From an uncultured Tenacibaculum sp. (GTDB lineage: Bacteria; Bacteroidota; Bacteroidia; Flavobacteriales; Flavobacteriaceae): a stretch of 64,000 nt of DNA. Every line of letters begins with the position of its first letter. Position 1 is the stretch's first letter. The stretch spans positions 38,493 to 102,492 of the forward strand of contig CANMIL010000013.1 in NCBI GenBank assembly GCA_947497895.1, read 5' to 3'. Positions 24,487 through 34,750 of this stretch are shown here, one piece after another. The translations under genes and the position numbers were made by a program. Under the pieces are notes generated by a model that worked only from the letters and a program-made list of their open reading frames with translations, searched no databases and was not told the DNA's origin.

Positions 24487-26355
24487 TTAATCTACGTTAT
24501 CGTGTAAAAAAGAATTATTCGAACGTAATAAATCGTCTTTATCGTTATTTAACGCCTTATCTGTCTTACTAATATCTTGATTCGCGTCAATATCAACTCC
24601 TAATCTCTTATAGGCTGGTTGACGCTCAATTTCATCAATATTTTTACTTACTTGATCAGCAAACTTATAATTAAAGCCCTTCATTTTCTCACGTCTTTCT
24701 TGAGCTCTTCTTTGTAACTCAGAAATAGTTAAACTTAAAGGTGAAGCTTCATCATTTGAACTATCAGAAGAATTATCTTCATCTGTCTTGGTCTTTACTT
24801 CAAAATTTAAAGACTCGTCTTCCTCTTTCTTGATTGCAGGCGTAGAACTTTTACCAATGGTAGGTTCTGCACTAAAATCGTCTAAAATATAACGTTTATG
24901 AACTTCTTTTTTAGGTTCTACAATCTCTGCCTCTACTTCGATATTTTTTATTTTCTCCGTAGTTTCAACAATACTATTTGCTGGCTTAATTTCCTCGTAA
25001 GAATTCAAAGGTAAATCAAACAATAAATCTTGTTGAATATATTCTTGCTTTGGTTCTTTAACCTCCTCTTTTGTTTCTGTAACGTTTGTTATGATAAAAT
25101 CATCTTCAGAAACTGATTCTATAGAAATTTCATCATAAATAACGTCTATATTTTTTATAGCTTCAGTAGTAGGAATTAAGTTAAATTTTGGTTTATCCTC
25201 AATCTTTTCCTCTTCTAAAACATGCACTACCTTCTGATCAGTCTTTTGAGTTAAAGGCTCGTCAATGGTTGGAGCTTTCTCCACTTTCTTCTCCTCGAAA
25301 CTATAGGTAGCTTTTTGTTCATCTTCTAATGTATGAACAATTTTTTTAGTTTCTGTATTAGAAATATCACCTTGTTGATCAGCTGTAAACCCCGTAGCAA
25401 CTACAGTTAATGAAATTCCATCTTCTAAAGCTTCATCTTCACCAATTCCCATAATTATATTCGCATCATAACCTGCTTCTTCTTGAATATAATCATTAAT
25501 TTCTCCTATTTCATCTAGAGTTACTTCGTTGGCACCAGACACGATTAACAACAATACGTTTTTGGCTCCTGTAATTTTATTATCATTTAATAATGGTGAA
25601 TCAAGTGCTTTGATAATAGCATTTTTAGCTCTGTTCGCACCTGCTTCTTTAGCAGATCCCATAATAGCTGTTCCACTATTTGACAACACCGTTCTAGCAT
25701 CATGTAAATCGATATTTTGTTTGTAGTGATGTGTAATTACTTCCGCAATACCTTTAGCTGCCGTTGCTAAAACTTCGTCTGCTTTTGAGAATCCGGCTTT
25801 AAAACCAAGATTACCATACACTTCACGTAATTTATTATTGTTGATTACAATTAGAGAATCAACATGTTTTCTAAGCTCATCAATACCTAATTGAGCCTGT
25901 TTTGAGCGCATTCTTCCTTCAAATTGAAATGGCATTGTAACGATACCTACCGTTAAAATATCCATATCTTTTGCAATTTTGGCTATAATTGGAGCCGCTC
26001 CAGTACCGGTTCCACCACCCATTCCTGCGGTAATAAATACCATTTTAGTATGGGTATTTAACATCTGCTGGATTTCTTGAATACTTTCAGCAGCTGCTTG
26101 TGCTCCAACTTCAGGATTTGCACCTGCTCCTAAACCTGAGGTTAGGTGTGCTCCTAATTGGATTTTGTTTGGTATTGGACTATTTTCTAGGGCTTGAGCA
26201 TCGGTGTTACAAATTACGAAGTCTACTCCGTGAATTTGCTCATTATACATGTGATTTACGGCATTGCTACCACCCCCTCCAACACCGATAACTTTAATGG
26301 CGTTAGATTGCGTTTTAGGCATATCGAATGAAATGTTATCAAATTCTGCGCTCAT
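24487..26355 (-). CDS. ftsZ: cell division protein FtsZ
   Basis: The 622-residue tubulin-like GTPase forms the Z ring. The GTPase core (about 1-330) shows GVGGGGSNAVNHM, the GTP-binding loop GMGGGTGTGAAP and NNNKLREVYG. A very long acidic, low-complexity tail (about 340-600) follows, rich in Glu, Lys and Thr, so the protein is far longer than the 383 residues of E. coli FtsZ; long tails are common in Bacteroidota. ftsA lies upstream. Confidence 0.97.
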   Translation of the reverse strand: MSAEFDNISFDMPKTQSNAIKVIGVGGGGSNAVNHMYNEQIHGVDFVICNTDAQALENSPIPNKIQLGAHLTSGLGAGANPEVGAQAAAESIQEIQQMLNTHTKMVFITAGMGGGTGTGAAPIIAKIAKDMDILTVGIVTMPFQFEGRMRSKQAQLGIDELRKHVDSLIVINNNKLREVYGNLGFKAGFSKADEVLATAAKGIAEVITHHYKQNIDLHDARTVLSNSGTAIMGSAKEAGANRAKNAIIKALDSPLLNDNKITGAKNVLLLIVSGANEVTLDEIGEINDYIQEEAGYDANIIMGIGEDEALEDGISLTVVATGFTADQQGDISNTETKKIVHTLEDEQKATYSFEEKKVEKAPTIDEPLTQKTDQKVVHVLEEEKIEDKPKFNLIPTTEAIKNIDVIYDEISIESVSEDDFIITNVTETKEEVKEPKQEYIQQDLLFDLPLNSYEEIKPANSIVETTEKIKNIEVEAEIVEPKKEVHKRYILDDFSAEPTIGKSSTPAIKKEEDESLNFEVKTKTDEDNSSDSSNDEASPLSLTISELQRRAQERREKMKGFNYKFADQVSKNIDEIERQPAYKRLGVDIDANQDISKTDKALNNDKDDLLRSNNSFLHDNVD

Positions 26356-26428
26356 AATAACTTTTCTTTTAATGGTTATGATTTAATTTAACTCCTAATA
26401 GGGGACAATTCAGAGTTTTCACTTTATT

Positions 26429-27769
26429 TTATTCTGCGTTATCTAAAAACTCCTTAAATCTTTCAGTGAATTTCTCAAAGAATGATTTAGACTTTCCTTT
26501 TTGGATTTCTTCCTTTTTTACAGGTTCTTCTTCAACTACTGTTTCCTCTTCCTTCCTTTCAAAAACAGGTTCTTCAACTTCTGGCTTAATTTCTTCTACA
26601 ATTTCTTCTTCTCTTTCAAGTCCTTCCATTATCAACCCTACAGCAGTTGCATAAGCAGGACTCGATAAAACATCATCAGAATCTCCAGCTAAATGCTCAT
26701 TAGGATACCCAATACGAACATCCATTCCTGTAATATATTCAACTAACTGACGAAGGTGTTTTAATTGAGAACCTCCTCCTGTTAAAACAATTCCCGCAAT
26801 TAGTTTACCCTTTTGCGTTTCATGTCCGTAATTCTTTATTTCTAAATACACATGTTCAATAATCTCCTGAACACGTGCATGAATTATCTTAGATAAATTC
26901 TTTAGTGTAATTTCTTTTGGCTCTCTACCTCTTAATCCAGGAATAGATACAATTTCCGTTTCCTTATTTTCACCTGGCCAAGCTGAACCAAATTTTATTT
27001 TCAGCAATTCAGCCTGCTTTTCTATGATAGAACACCCTTCCTTAATATCTTCAGTAATCACATTACCTCCAAAAGGAATTACAGCGGTATGACGAATTAT
27101 TCCATCTTTAAAAATGGCTAAATCAGTTGTACCACCACCTATATCAATTAATGCAACACCTGCTTCTTTTTCTTCTTGACTTAATACTGCCGAAGCCGAA
27201 GCTAATGGCTCTAAAGTGATATCAGAAAGGTTAAGTCCCGCACTTTTAACACAACGGCCTATATTTCTTATAGAGGATACTTGACCTACAACAACATGAA
27301 AATTAGCCTCAAGTCTACCTCCATACATCCCAATAGGTTCTTTAATCTCGGGTTGACTATCTACTTTGTACTCTTGTGGTAATACATGAATAATTTCCTC
27401 ACCAGGAAGCATTACCAATTTATGCACTTGCTCTACAAGGTTATCGATATCAGTATTGTCTATAACTTCGTCAGATTTCTCACGAGTGATGTAATCACTA
27501 TGATGTAAACTACGAATATGCTGACCGGCAATACCCACTACTACATTTTCAATTTGATATCCAGAAACACTCTGTGCCTCGTCAACAGCTTGCTGTATTG
27601 ACTGAATCGTTTGAGTAATATTATTAACAACACCACGTTTAACACCCAAGCTTTTCGCCTTACCAATACCAAGAACTTCTAACTTCCCGTATTCGTTTTT
27701 GCGACCAATCATGGCAACAATCTTGGTCGTTCCAATATCTAACCCAACTGCTATTTTATTGTTTTCCAT
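26429..27769 (-). CDS. ftsA: cell division protein FtsA
   Basis: The 446-residue actin-like protein tethers FtsZ to the membrane. Phosphate loops GLDIGTTKIVAMIG and LIDIGGGTTDLAIF are visible, as is VLTGGGSQLKHL. An acidic linker (Glu/Val-rich, about 385-425) leads to the amphipathic membrane-binding helix FEKFTERFKEFLDNAE. I chose ATG 27769 (MENNKIAVGLDIG); the start lies 14 nt inside ftsQ. Confidence 0.96.
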   Translation of the reverse strand: MENNKIAVGLDIGTTKIVAMIGRKNEYGKLEVLGIGKAKSLGVKRGVVNNITQTIQSIQQAVDEAQSVSGYQIENVVVGIAGQHIRSLHHSDYITREKSDEVIDNTDIDNLVEQVHKLVMLPGEEIIHVLPQEYKVDSQPEIKEPIGMYGGRLEANFHVVVGQVSSIRNIGRCVKSAGLNLSDITLEPLASASAVLSQEEKEAGVALIDIGGGTTDLAIFKDGIIRHTAVIPFGGNVITEDIKEGCSIIEKQAELLKIKFGSAWPGENKETEIVSIPGLRGREPKEITLKNLSKIIHARVQEIIEHVYLEIKNYGHETQKGKLIAGIVLTGGGSQLKHLRQLVEYITGMDVRIGYPNEHLAGDSDDVLSSPAYATAVGLIMEGLEREEEIVEEIKPEVEEPVFERKEEETVVEEEPVKKEEIQKGKSKSFFEKFTERFKEFLDNAE

Positions 27770-28496
27770 CTTGATTATGTTTTGTGCATACAACTTGGTT
27801 GTGATACTTTACATTAATTAATTTATACTTTTTTATAGATCCATCTATAAGAGCTTTGTTATAGAATGCTTTTAACTTTTTAAATTTTAGGGGAGCAAAC
27901 TCATACTTTCCAAACGCTATTTTATAATCCCCAGTACGAACTGTAAAAACATATTCATTCTGAGCATTTCTTTCAATGGCAATGATTTCTTTATTAAAAA
28001 AATCATCACTCGAGATGGTTTGTAGTAACTGTATAAGTTCTTTGATTTCTTCAGCATTTCCTACCCCCGAAACTAACGGCACTCTGGCTGAAAAATTAGC
28101 TGATAAAGGAATTTTAACTCCGTACTTATCAACATAAAATATCGAGTCATTATCAACAATGCGAGCCACTGGCTTGCGTTGTTTTATGAGTGTTTTCAAC
28201 ACCCCATTTATCGTTAAAAAAACGGTTGCTTTTTCTACATAAGGGTTTGCTGAAACATTAGTTTCTAGAAAGTGTAAATCTACTACACTTTTCGATTGGT
28301 TTTGAACAAATTTTTGATTTTGTATTAACATTTTATCAACCATCTTGTGAGTCAAGAAGTTATTATCTCCTTCTTCAAACTCAACCACCGTATTTTTCAC
28401 CTTTTTTGCACCGTTTCTACTGGCTGAAAATCCATATAGAAAGAACAAAAAAGCAATTAGCGCCACAAATGCTATATAAGCTGTTAATTTTTTCAC
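27756..28496 (-). CDS. ftsQ: cell division protein FtsQ
   Basis: The 246-residue bitopic protein has one membrane helix (about 4-22) and a periplasmic part with a POTRA-like stretch (VVDLHFLETNVSANPYVEKATVFLTING) and the FtsQ beta domain. It joins early and late division proteins. The start is GTG 28496, overlapping the murC stop in GTGA. Sequence conservation is low, so position helps the call. Confidence 0.92.
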   Translation of the reverse strand: MKKLTAYIAFVALIAFLFFLYGFSASRNGAKKVKNTVVEFEEGDNNFLTHKMVDKMLIQNQKFVQNQSKSVVDLHFLETNVSANPYVEKATVFLTINGVLKTLIKQRKPVARIVDNDSIFYVDKYGVKIPLSANFSARVPLVSGVGNAEEIKELIQLLQTISSDDFFNKEIIAIERNAQNEYVFTVRTGDYKIAFGKYEFAPLKFKKLKAFYNKALIDGSIKKYKLINVKYHNQVVCTKHNQDGKQ

Positions 28497-29845
28497 TTCA
28501 ATAAACTAAACTTTTCTTCCAACTTCACCTTTATAGTATCAACCATTAGGCCAATATCACCTGCTCCAATCATGACAACAATATCTGCATCAGAATTCAA
28601 TACATTCTTTGCCAAATTTTCTTTTGTCACCAGTTTTTTCTCTGACAAATCCATCTTTTGCATTAACCAGCTTGATGTAACTCCTTGAATCGGTAATTCT
28701 CTTGCTGGATATATATCTAACAATAAAACTTCATCAAACTTTGAAAGTGAATCCGCAAAGTCATCCACAAAATCTCTTGTTCTACTGAACAAGTGTGGCT
28801 GAAATACTGCCAGTACTTTTTTCCCAGGATACATTTCCCTAACTGAAGCTTCCACTGCTTTAATTTCCGTTGGATGATGTGCATAATCATCAATCAACAC
28901 TATTTCTTCCGACTTAATTTTATAAGAGAATCTTCTTTTGACTCCTTTAAAACTAGCCAACTGTTTTTTAATTATTTCAAACGAAACACCATAAACATCT
29001 GCCATAGCAAATGCTGCTAAAGCATTCATTAAATTGTGTCTTCCTGGTAAGTAAAACTCAACCTTTTCAGCCACATCACGAGGAGCTTTGACATTAAATA
29101 AATAACCTCCATTCTTTATCTGAACATCTATAGCCTGATAATCGACTGAATCATCAAAACCATATGTTAACCCTTCGAGAGGTAGTCCTTCAGCCACAAT
29201 TAATGAATCAGACACTTTTCCTGCAAACTCTTTAAAAGACTCTTGAAGTGCATCTGGTTTATCGTATATATCTAAATGATCCGAATCCATCGAGGTAATA
29301 CAAGCAATATTTGGTGAAAGCCTTAAAAAAGAACGATCAAACTCATCTGCCTCTACAACCGAAACTTTATCATCACCTAATATTAAATTTGAATTATAAT
29401 TTTCAGAAATCCCACCTAAAAAAGATGTTGCTTTCAATGGCTCCATCACATGACCAAGAATAGCCGATGTCGTTGTTTTACCATGAGTTCCCGCAACTCC
29501 TAAACAAAAAGTGTTTTTGGTTATCTCTCCCAGAATTTCAGACCTTTTTAATACCGTGTAGTTATTATCTATAAAATAAGTTAGCTCCTTGTGATTAGAA
29601 GGAACCGCTGGTGTGTAAATAACAATTGTCTTTTCTTTATCCGAAAAGGCTAAATCTATTTTCTTTACATCATCCTGAAAGTGAACACGAATCCCTAATT
29701 CTTCCAAAGAATCAGTTATAGGTGTTTGCACCTTATCATACCCAGCAACTTTTTTCCCATTAGCAGAAAAATAACGAGCAATAGCGCTCATTCCAATCCC
29801 TCCTATTCCAATAAAATATATATTATGTATTTTATTTAAATCCAT
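28493..29845 (-). CDS. murC: UDP-N-acetylmuramate-L-alanine ligase
   Basis: The 450-residue Mur ligase adds L-Ala to UDP-MurNAc. It shows the N-terminal Rossmann motif IYFIGIGGIGMSAIARYF, the ATP loop GVAGTHGKTTTSAILGHV and the C-terminal DDYAHHPTEIKA. I use ATG 29845 (MDLNKIHN), since the preceding codon is TTG. It follows murG by 14 nt. Confidence 0.97.
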   Translation of the reverse strand: MDLNKIHNIYFIGIGGIGMSAIARYFSANGKKVAGYDKVQTPITDSLEELGIRVHFQDDVKKIDLAFSDKEKTIVIYTPAVPSNHKELTYFIDNNYTVLKRSEILGEITKNTFCLGVAGTHGKTTTSAILGHVMEPLKATSFLGGISENYNSNLILGDDKVSVVEADEFDRSFLRLSPNIACITSMDSDHLDIYDKPDALQESFKEFAGKVSDSLIVAEGLPLEGLTYGFDDSVDYQAIDVQIKNGGYLFNVKAPRDVAEKVEFYLPGRHNLMNALAAFAMADVYGVSFEIIKKQLASFKGVKRRFSYKIKSEEIVLIDDYAHHPTEIKAVEASVREMYPGKKVLAVFQPHLFSRTRDFVDDFADSLSKFDEVLLLDIYPARELPIQGVTSSWLMQKMDLSEKKLVTKENLAKNVLNSDADIVVMIGAGDIGLMVDTIKVKLEEKFSLLK

Positions 29846-29859
29846 CAACTCTTCTACTT

Positions 29860-30954
29860 CTATTTCTTAATTATTTTTTCAATTTCATTTACAATATCAT
29901 TGGTAGCATTCGGTAATGCCAATATTTTTATATTTTCACTTAAACTCTCTTGCTTCCCGGCATCTTTCAATAAAGTTTCAAGAACTATAGGAAACGTTTC
30001 TAATTCATTTTCTTTTATCAATATTGCTCCATGCTTATCAGCAATTGCCTTTGCATTTTTTGTTTGGTGATCTTCTGCAACATTTGGAGACGGGATAAAT
30101 ATGGTTGGTTTCCCAACAATACACAGCTCCGAAACAGAGCTTGCACCAGCCCTTGACACAACGAAATCGGCTGCTGCATAAGCCAAATCCATCCTGTCTA
30201 AAAATTGATAAACCTGTACATTCTCCAATTTGTTGTGTACCTTGTATTCTTCATAATACAACTTTCCACATTGCCAAATCAATTGAATATTTTGTGATTG
30301 AAGAAAGTCTAATTGCGATTCTATCAATTGATTTACTTTTCGAGCTCCTAAACTTCCCCCAAGAACTAGCAACGTTTTCTTTTTCTTATCTAGCTTAAAA
30401 AACGCCTTTCCTTCCTCTGTTTTTGTATGAATAAAAAGAAGATCCTGCCTAACGGGATTTCCTGTTTTTATAATATTCCCATCAGGAAAAAAACGCTCCA
30501 AATTATCGTATGCGACACACACCTTTTTAGCTTTCTTTCCTAAAAGCTTATTGGTAATTCCGGGGTAAGAGTTTTGTTCTTGAATAAGAGTAGGAACACC
30601 CTTTTTATTAGCCATCATTAGAGTTGGACCACTGGCAAAGCCACCTGTTCCAACTGCTACATGAGGTTTGAATTTATTAATTATTCGATTCGCATTCCAC
30701 AAACTACTAATCAGTTTAAATGGAAATGCTAAATTTTTTAATGTTAATTTCCTTTGTATCCCAGAAATCCATAATCCCTTAATATCATAGCCCGCTTGAG
30801 GCACCTTTTCCATCTCCATTTTATCTTTAGCTCCAACAAACAAAATACTTGCCTCAGGATAACGAAGTTTTATTTCATTTGCTATGGCTATCGCAGGATA
30901 AATATGCCCTCCTGTTCCTCCACCACTTATGATGACATTAATTGATTCTTTCAT
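29860..30954 (-). CDS. murG: lipid II synthase MurG
   Basis: The 364-residue GT-B glycosyltransferase adds GlcNAc to lipid I on the inner face of the membrane. Motifs: ISGGGTGGHIYPAIAIA at the N-terminus, GTGGFASGPTLMMA, LGGSLGARKVNQ and VSRAGASSVSELCIVGKPTIFIPSPNVAEDHQ near the C-terminus. Length is normal. Confidence 0.97.
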   Translation of the reverse strand: MKESINVIISGGGTGGHIYPAIAIANEIKLRYPEASILFVGAKDKMEMEKVPQAGYDIKGLWISGIQRKLTLKNLAFPFKLISSLWNANRIINKFKPHVAVGTGGFASGPTLMMANKKGVPTLIQEQNSYPGITNKLLGKKAKKVCVAYDNLERFFPDGNIIKTGNPVRQDLLFIHTKTEEGKAFFKLDKKKKTLLVLGGSLGARKVNQLIESQLDFLQSQNIQLIWQCGKLYYEEYKVHNKLENVQVYQFLDRMDLAYAAADFVVSRAGASSVSELCIVGKPTIFIPSPNVAEDHQTKNAKAIADKHGAILIKENELETFPIVLETLLKDAGKQESLSENIKILALPNATNDIVNEIEKIIKK

Positions 30955-30985
30955 ATTAAATTCCGGTTAGCTTTCCTCTTACACT

Positions 30986-32173
30986 TTATATTGTTTCATG
31001 TAAAATATCTAAAGGATTATCATCTAAAATAGTTTCCTCAGTTTCATTTTTAGATGCACTTACACTTAAAATCATTCCTAAACCAAAACAAGTCATCCAA
31101 ATTGAGGTACCCCCACTACTTATTAGAGGTAATGTTTGACCTGTTACTGGTAAAATATTTACAGCCACTGCCATATTAATCAGGGCTTGAAAAACAATAG
31201 GTATACCAACACCTATAACTAATAAGGTTGCAAAAATTGTATTGGCCTTTTTTGCTGTTATTAATATCCGAAAGAGCAATAAGAAATAGATAAACACGAC
31301 TAGTAAAGCTCCTACTAAACCATATTCTTCCACGATAATGGCATAGATAAAATCGGAAGACGATTGTGGCAAGAAATTCTTTTGGATACTCTTACCTGGT
31401 CCTTTACCGATAGCTCCTCCTGTAGCAATTGCTATTTTTGCTTTTTCTACTTGATAATTTTCCGATCCATTTGGATTGGAAAAATTCTCCAATCTGCTCT
31501 GCCAAGTATGAATACGGTTAGGCATCGCATCTGGGAAAGCCTTCGCTACAAGAATAAAGAACAACAGCGAAAACAATCCTATTCCTAATATATAACCGAT
31601 ATACTTTAATGGATATCCTCCTATATAGGCTAATAACAATATCATTGTAAAGAAAATTGCAGTTGTAGAAAAATTAGCAGGTAAAACTAAAATTAATACC
31701 AGACCTACTGGCAACCACATTTGCAATAAACTTTCTTTAAACTCAATTGGTTTTTCTTTATTTCTAGCTAAATATCTCGCTACATAAACCATCAGCACTA
31801 GCCCTGCAAGTGTAGAAGTCTGGAAACCAATACCTACAAAAGGAATACGTATCCATCTACTTGCATTAGCTCCTCCAATCAATGTACCTTGCGACATAGT
31901 AAAGATTAACAGTAACACCACAACAGGTAGCATTAAAACAGAACCTCCACTGAAATATCGATAAGGCACCTTGTGAACTCCATAAATGATAGCAAAACCA
32001 GAAATTAGTAAAACGATATGTTTTACCAAATGACCAATAGTAGACCCATTACCAACAACATACACCAAGTTAGTACTTGCACTGTATACTGGCATAAATG
32101 AAAACACAGCCAATACAGCTACAATAGCCCATATAGCTCGATCTCCTTTTATATGTTGAAATAGGGATTTCAT
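30986..32173 (-). CDS. ftsW: division peptidoglycan polymerase FtsW
   Basis: The 395-residue SEDS-family protein has about ten membrane segments and the C-terminal motif TGQTLPLISSGGTSIW. It is paired functionally with FtsI of the same cluster, as RodA is with MrdA in the operon at 2383-7888. The motif GGANASRWIRIPFVGIGFQTST matches the family region where many members read QPSE. Confidence 0.94.
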   Translation of the reverse strand: MKSLFQHIKGDRAIWAIVAVLAVFSFMPVYSASTNLVYVVGNGSTIGHLVKHIVLLISGFAIIYGVHKVPYRYFSGGSVLMLPVVVLLLIFTMSQGTLIGGANASRWIRIPFVGIGFQTSTLAGLVLMVYVARYLARNKEKPIEFKESLLQMWLPVGLVLILVLPANFSTTAIFFTMILLLAYIGGYPLKYIGYILGIGLFSLLFFILVAKAFPDAMPNRIHTWQSRLENFSNPNGSENYQVEKAKIAIATGGAIGKGPGKSIQKNFLPQSSSDFIYAIIVEEYGLVGALLVVFIYFLLLFRILITAKKANTIFATLLVIGVGIPIVFQALINMAVAVNILPVTGQTLPLISSGGTSIWMTCFGLGMILSVSASKNETEETILDDNPLDILHETI

Positions 32174-32182
32174 TATTTAATT

Positions 32183-33520
32183 TTATAAACTTCTAACTGC
32201 TTCTTTAAATTTATTTCCTCGATCTTCATAACTGGTGAATAAATCGAAACTTGCACATGCTGGTGACAACAACACTGTATCTCCTTTGTCTGCAACTTTA
32301 TGAGCCACTTTTACAGCCTCTTCCGCTCCTGCAGTTTCAACGAAAACATCTACTACATTTTGAAACGTATCAATAATCTTTGTATTATCTAAACCTAAAC
32401 AAACAATCGCTTTTACTTTTTCCCTAACTAAAGGAAGTAAATCTGCGTAATCATTTCCTTTATCAACACCACCAACAATCCAAACAGTTGGAGTATCCAT
32501 ACATTCTAAAGCATAATAAGCAGCATTAACATTCGTTGCTTTACTATCGTTTACATATTGTACTCCATTAATCTTAAGTACATTTTCCAAGCGGTGTTCA
32601 ACACCCTCAAAATCAGATAAACTTTCAGCGATTGTTGATTTTCTAGCCTTTAATAATCGCGCTGCCATTGCTGAAGCCATTGCATTCTTAGTATTGTGTT
32701 TTCCTTGTAATTTTAAATTTGAAACGTTCATTAATACTTCTTCCGAATTAAATTTTATTATAATATTATTTTCTCGTACAAAAGCACCGTATTCAAGTTC
32801 CTTCTCTAGTGAAAATGGGACCAATTTTGCCTTTGTTGTATTTCTTTTTAACCACTCAGTAATTACTTCATCATCGTAATCATAGATTAAATAATCACTT
32901 TCGGTTTGATTCTTTGTTATTCTAAATTTTGACTCGATATAATTATCGAAATTGTAATCATATCGATCTAAATGATCTGGTGTTATGTTTGTTAAAATGG
33001 CTATATGAGAATTAAACTCCTCAATACCATCCAACTGAAAACTACTCAACTCTAACACATAAAAATCATATTCCTTTTCAGCAACTTGTTTCGCAAAACT
33101 ATCACCAATATTACCAGCAATTCCAACGTTTAACTCTGCCTTTTTAAGCAAATGATGCGTTATCATCGTTGTTGTTGTTTTACCATTTGAACCTGTAATA
33201 CCCACTACCGTAGCATTTGTGTATTTTGCTGCAAACTCTATTTCAGAAACGACTGAAATCTCTTTCTTTATTAATTCCTGAACTAATTCCACTTTATCAG
33301 GAATTCCAGGACTCTTCATCACAATATCTGCCTGAAAAATGATTTCTTTCGTATGTTGCTTTTCTTCAAAGCTTATTTCATGCTGTTCAAGAACTTCTTT
33401 ATAATCATCTGCAATCATTCCTTTGTCAGAAACAAAAACATCATATCCTTTTTGCTTTCCTAAAATAGCCGTTCCAACACCACTTTCTCCTCCTCCAAGT
33501 ACAACTAACTTTTTTTTCAT
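32183..33520 (-). CDS. murD: UDP-N-acetylmuramoyl-L-alanine-D-glutamate ligase
   Basis: The 445-residue Mur ligase adds D-Glu. It shows the N-terminal VVLGGGESGVGTAILGKQKG, the ATP loop GITGSNGKTTTTMI, LTNITPDHLDRY and C-terminal LLSPACASFDLFTSYEDRGNKF. It abuts mraY with no gap. Confidence 0.97.
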   Translation of the reverse strand: MKKKLVVLGGGESGVGTAILGKQKGYDVFVSDKGMIADDYKEVLEQHEISFEEKQHTKEIIFQADIVMKSPGIPDKVELVQELIKKEISVVSEIEFAAKYTNATVVGITGSNGKTTTTMITHHLLKKAELNVGIAGNIGDSFAKQVAEKEYDFYVLELSSFQLDGIEEFNSHIAILTNITPDHLDRYDYNFDNYIESKFRITKNQTESDYLIYDYDDEVITEWLKRNTTKAKLVPFSLEKELEYGAFVRENNIIIKFNSEEVLMNVSNLKLQGKHNTKNAMASAMAARLLKARKSTIAESLSDFEGVEHRLENVLKINGVQYVNDSKATNVNAAYYALECMDTPTVWIVGGVDKGNDYADLLPLVREKVKAIVCLGLDNTKIIDTFQNVVDVFVETAGAEEAVKVAHKVADKGDTVLLSPACASFDLFTSYEDRGNKFKEAVRSL

Positions 33521-34747
33521 TTACCTTAACTTTAAAGTAACTACCGTTAATACCGCCAGTAAAATTCCTACGATCCAAAAACGAGTTACAATTTTACTTT
33601 CATGGTACCCTAATTTTTGATAATGATGATGCAGAGGTGCCATTTTAAATATTCTTCGGCCCTCCCCAAACTTCTTCTTTGTATACTTGAAATATGAAAC
33701 TTGTAGCATCACTGATAGATTCTCAGCAACAAAAATTCCCGCCAATATTGGCAACAATAATTCTTTTCTTATCGCAATGGCAATTACAGCTATAATTCCT
33801 CCAATAGTTAAACTACCAGTATCTCCCATAAATACTTGAGCTGGATATGTATTATACCACAAGAAACCTATTAAAGCCCCTGCAAAAGCAAAAATAAACA
33901 CAGTCATTTCTCCTGATTTCGGGATATACATTACATCGAGATAATCAGCAAAAATGATATTTCCAGACACCCATGCAAAAATCGCTAAAGCCACGACCAT
34001 AATAGCAGAAGACCCCGCTGCAAGCCCATCAATACCATCAGTTAAATTTGCACCATTAGAAATTGCTGTTACTAAGAAAACAGTAACAAAAATAAATACG
34101 ATCCATCCATATTTTTTATACCCCTCTCCCAAAAAACTCAGCGCTTTTGAATAATCAAGTTCATTATGCTTTAAAAAAGGAACTGTAGTTTTTGTTGATT
34201 TATGAGCATCTCCAAATACTAGCTTTTTACCGTTCTCTTGAATTACCTGCTGTTCAATAGGAAGCTGTTCTTTGATCGTTACATCTTCATGAAAATAAAG
34301 CATTGACCCAACAATCAAACCTAAACCAACCTGACCTAAAACCTTAAACTTTCCCTTTAAACCTTGTTTGTCTTTTTTAAACACTTTGATATAATCATCT
34401 GTAAAACCAATGACCCCCATCCATAATGTAGTTATCAGTAATATGATGATGTAAATATTATCGAGTCTAGCAAGAAGTAGCACAGGCAACAATGTTCCAA
34501 GAATAATAATTATCCCACCCATTGTAGGTGTTCCCGCCTTTTGAACCTGACCTTCTAAACCTAAATCTCGAACAGTTTCACCAACCTGCTGCTTCCTAAG
34601 AAAATTAATAATTTTCTTTCCAAAGATCATAGTTATTAGCAACGACAAAATAAATGCTGATGCTGACCTGAAGGTTATAAACTGGAACACACTTGCTCCT
34701 GTCAGGTTAAATTCACTTTCTAAATATTCAAAAATATAATACAGCAT
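33521..34747 (-). CDS. mraY: phospho-MurNAc-pentapeptide translocase
   Basis: The 408-residue polytopic enzyme makes lipid I. Signatures: TPTMGGIIIILG, FTDDYIKVFKKDKQGLKGK, NLTDGIDGLAAGSSA, and FMGDTGSLTIGG. A polar insert of about 60 residues follows the fourth membrane segment (about 150-205), explaining the length above the E. coli form; this is usual in Bacteroidota. Confidence 0.96.
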   Translation of the reverse strand: MLYYIFEYLESEFNLTGASVFQFITFRSASAFILSLLITMIFGKKIINFLRKQQVGETVRDLGLEGQVQKAGTPTMGGIIIILGTLLPVLLLARLDNIYIIILLITTLWMGVIGFTDDYIKVFKKDKQGLKGKFKVLGQVGLGLIVGSMLYFHEDVTIKEQLPIEQQVIQENGKKLVFGDAHKSTKTTVPFLKHNELDYSKALSFLGEGYKKYGWIVFIFVTVFLVTAISNGANLTDGIDGLAAGSSAIMVVALAIFAWVSGNIIFADYLDVMYIPKSGEMTVFIFAFAGALIGFLWYNTYPAQVFMGDTGSLTIGGIIAVIAIAIRKELLLPILAGIFVAENLSVMLQVSYFKYTKKKFGEGRRIFKMAPLHHHYQKLGYHESKIVTRFWIVGILLAVLTVVTLKLR

Positions 34748-34750
34748 TAT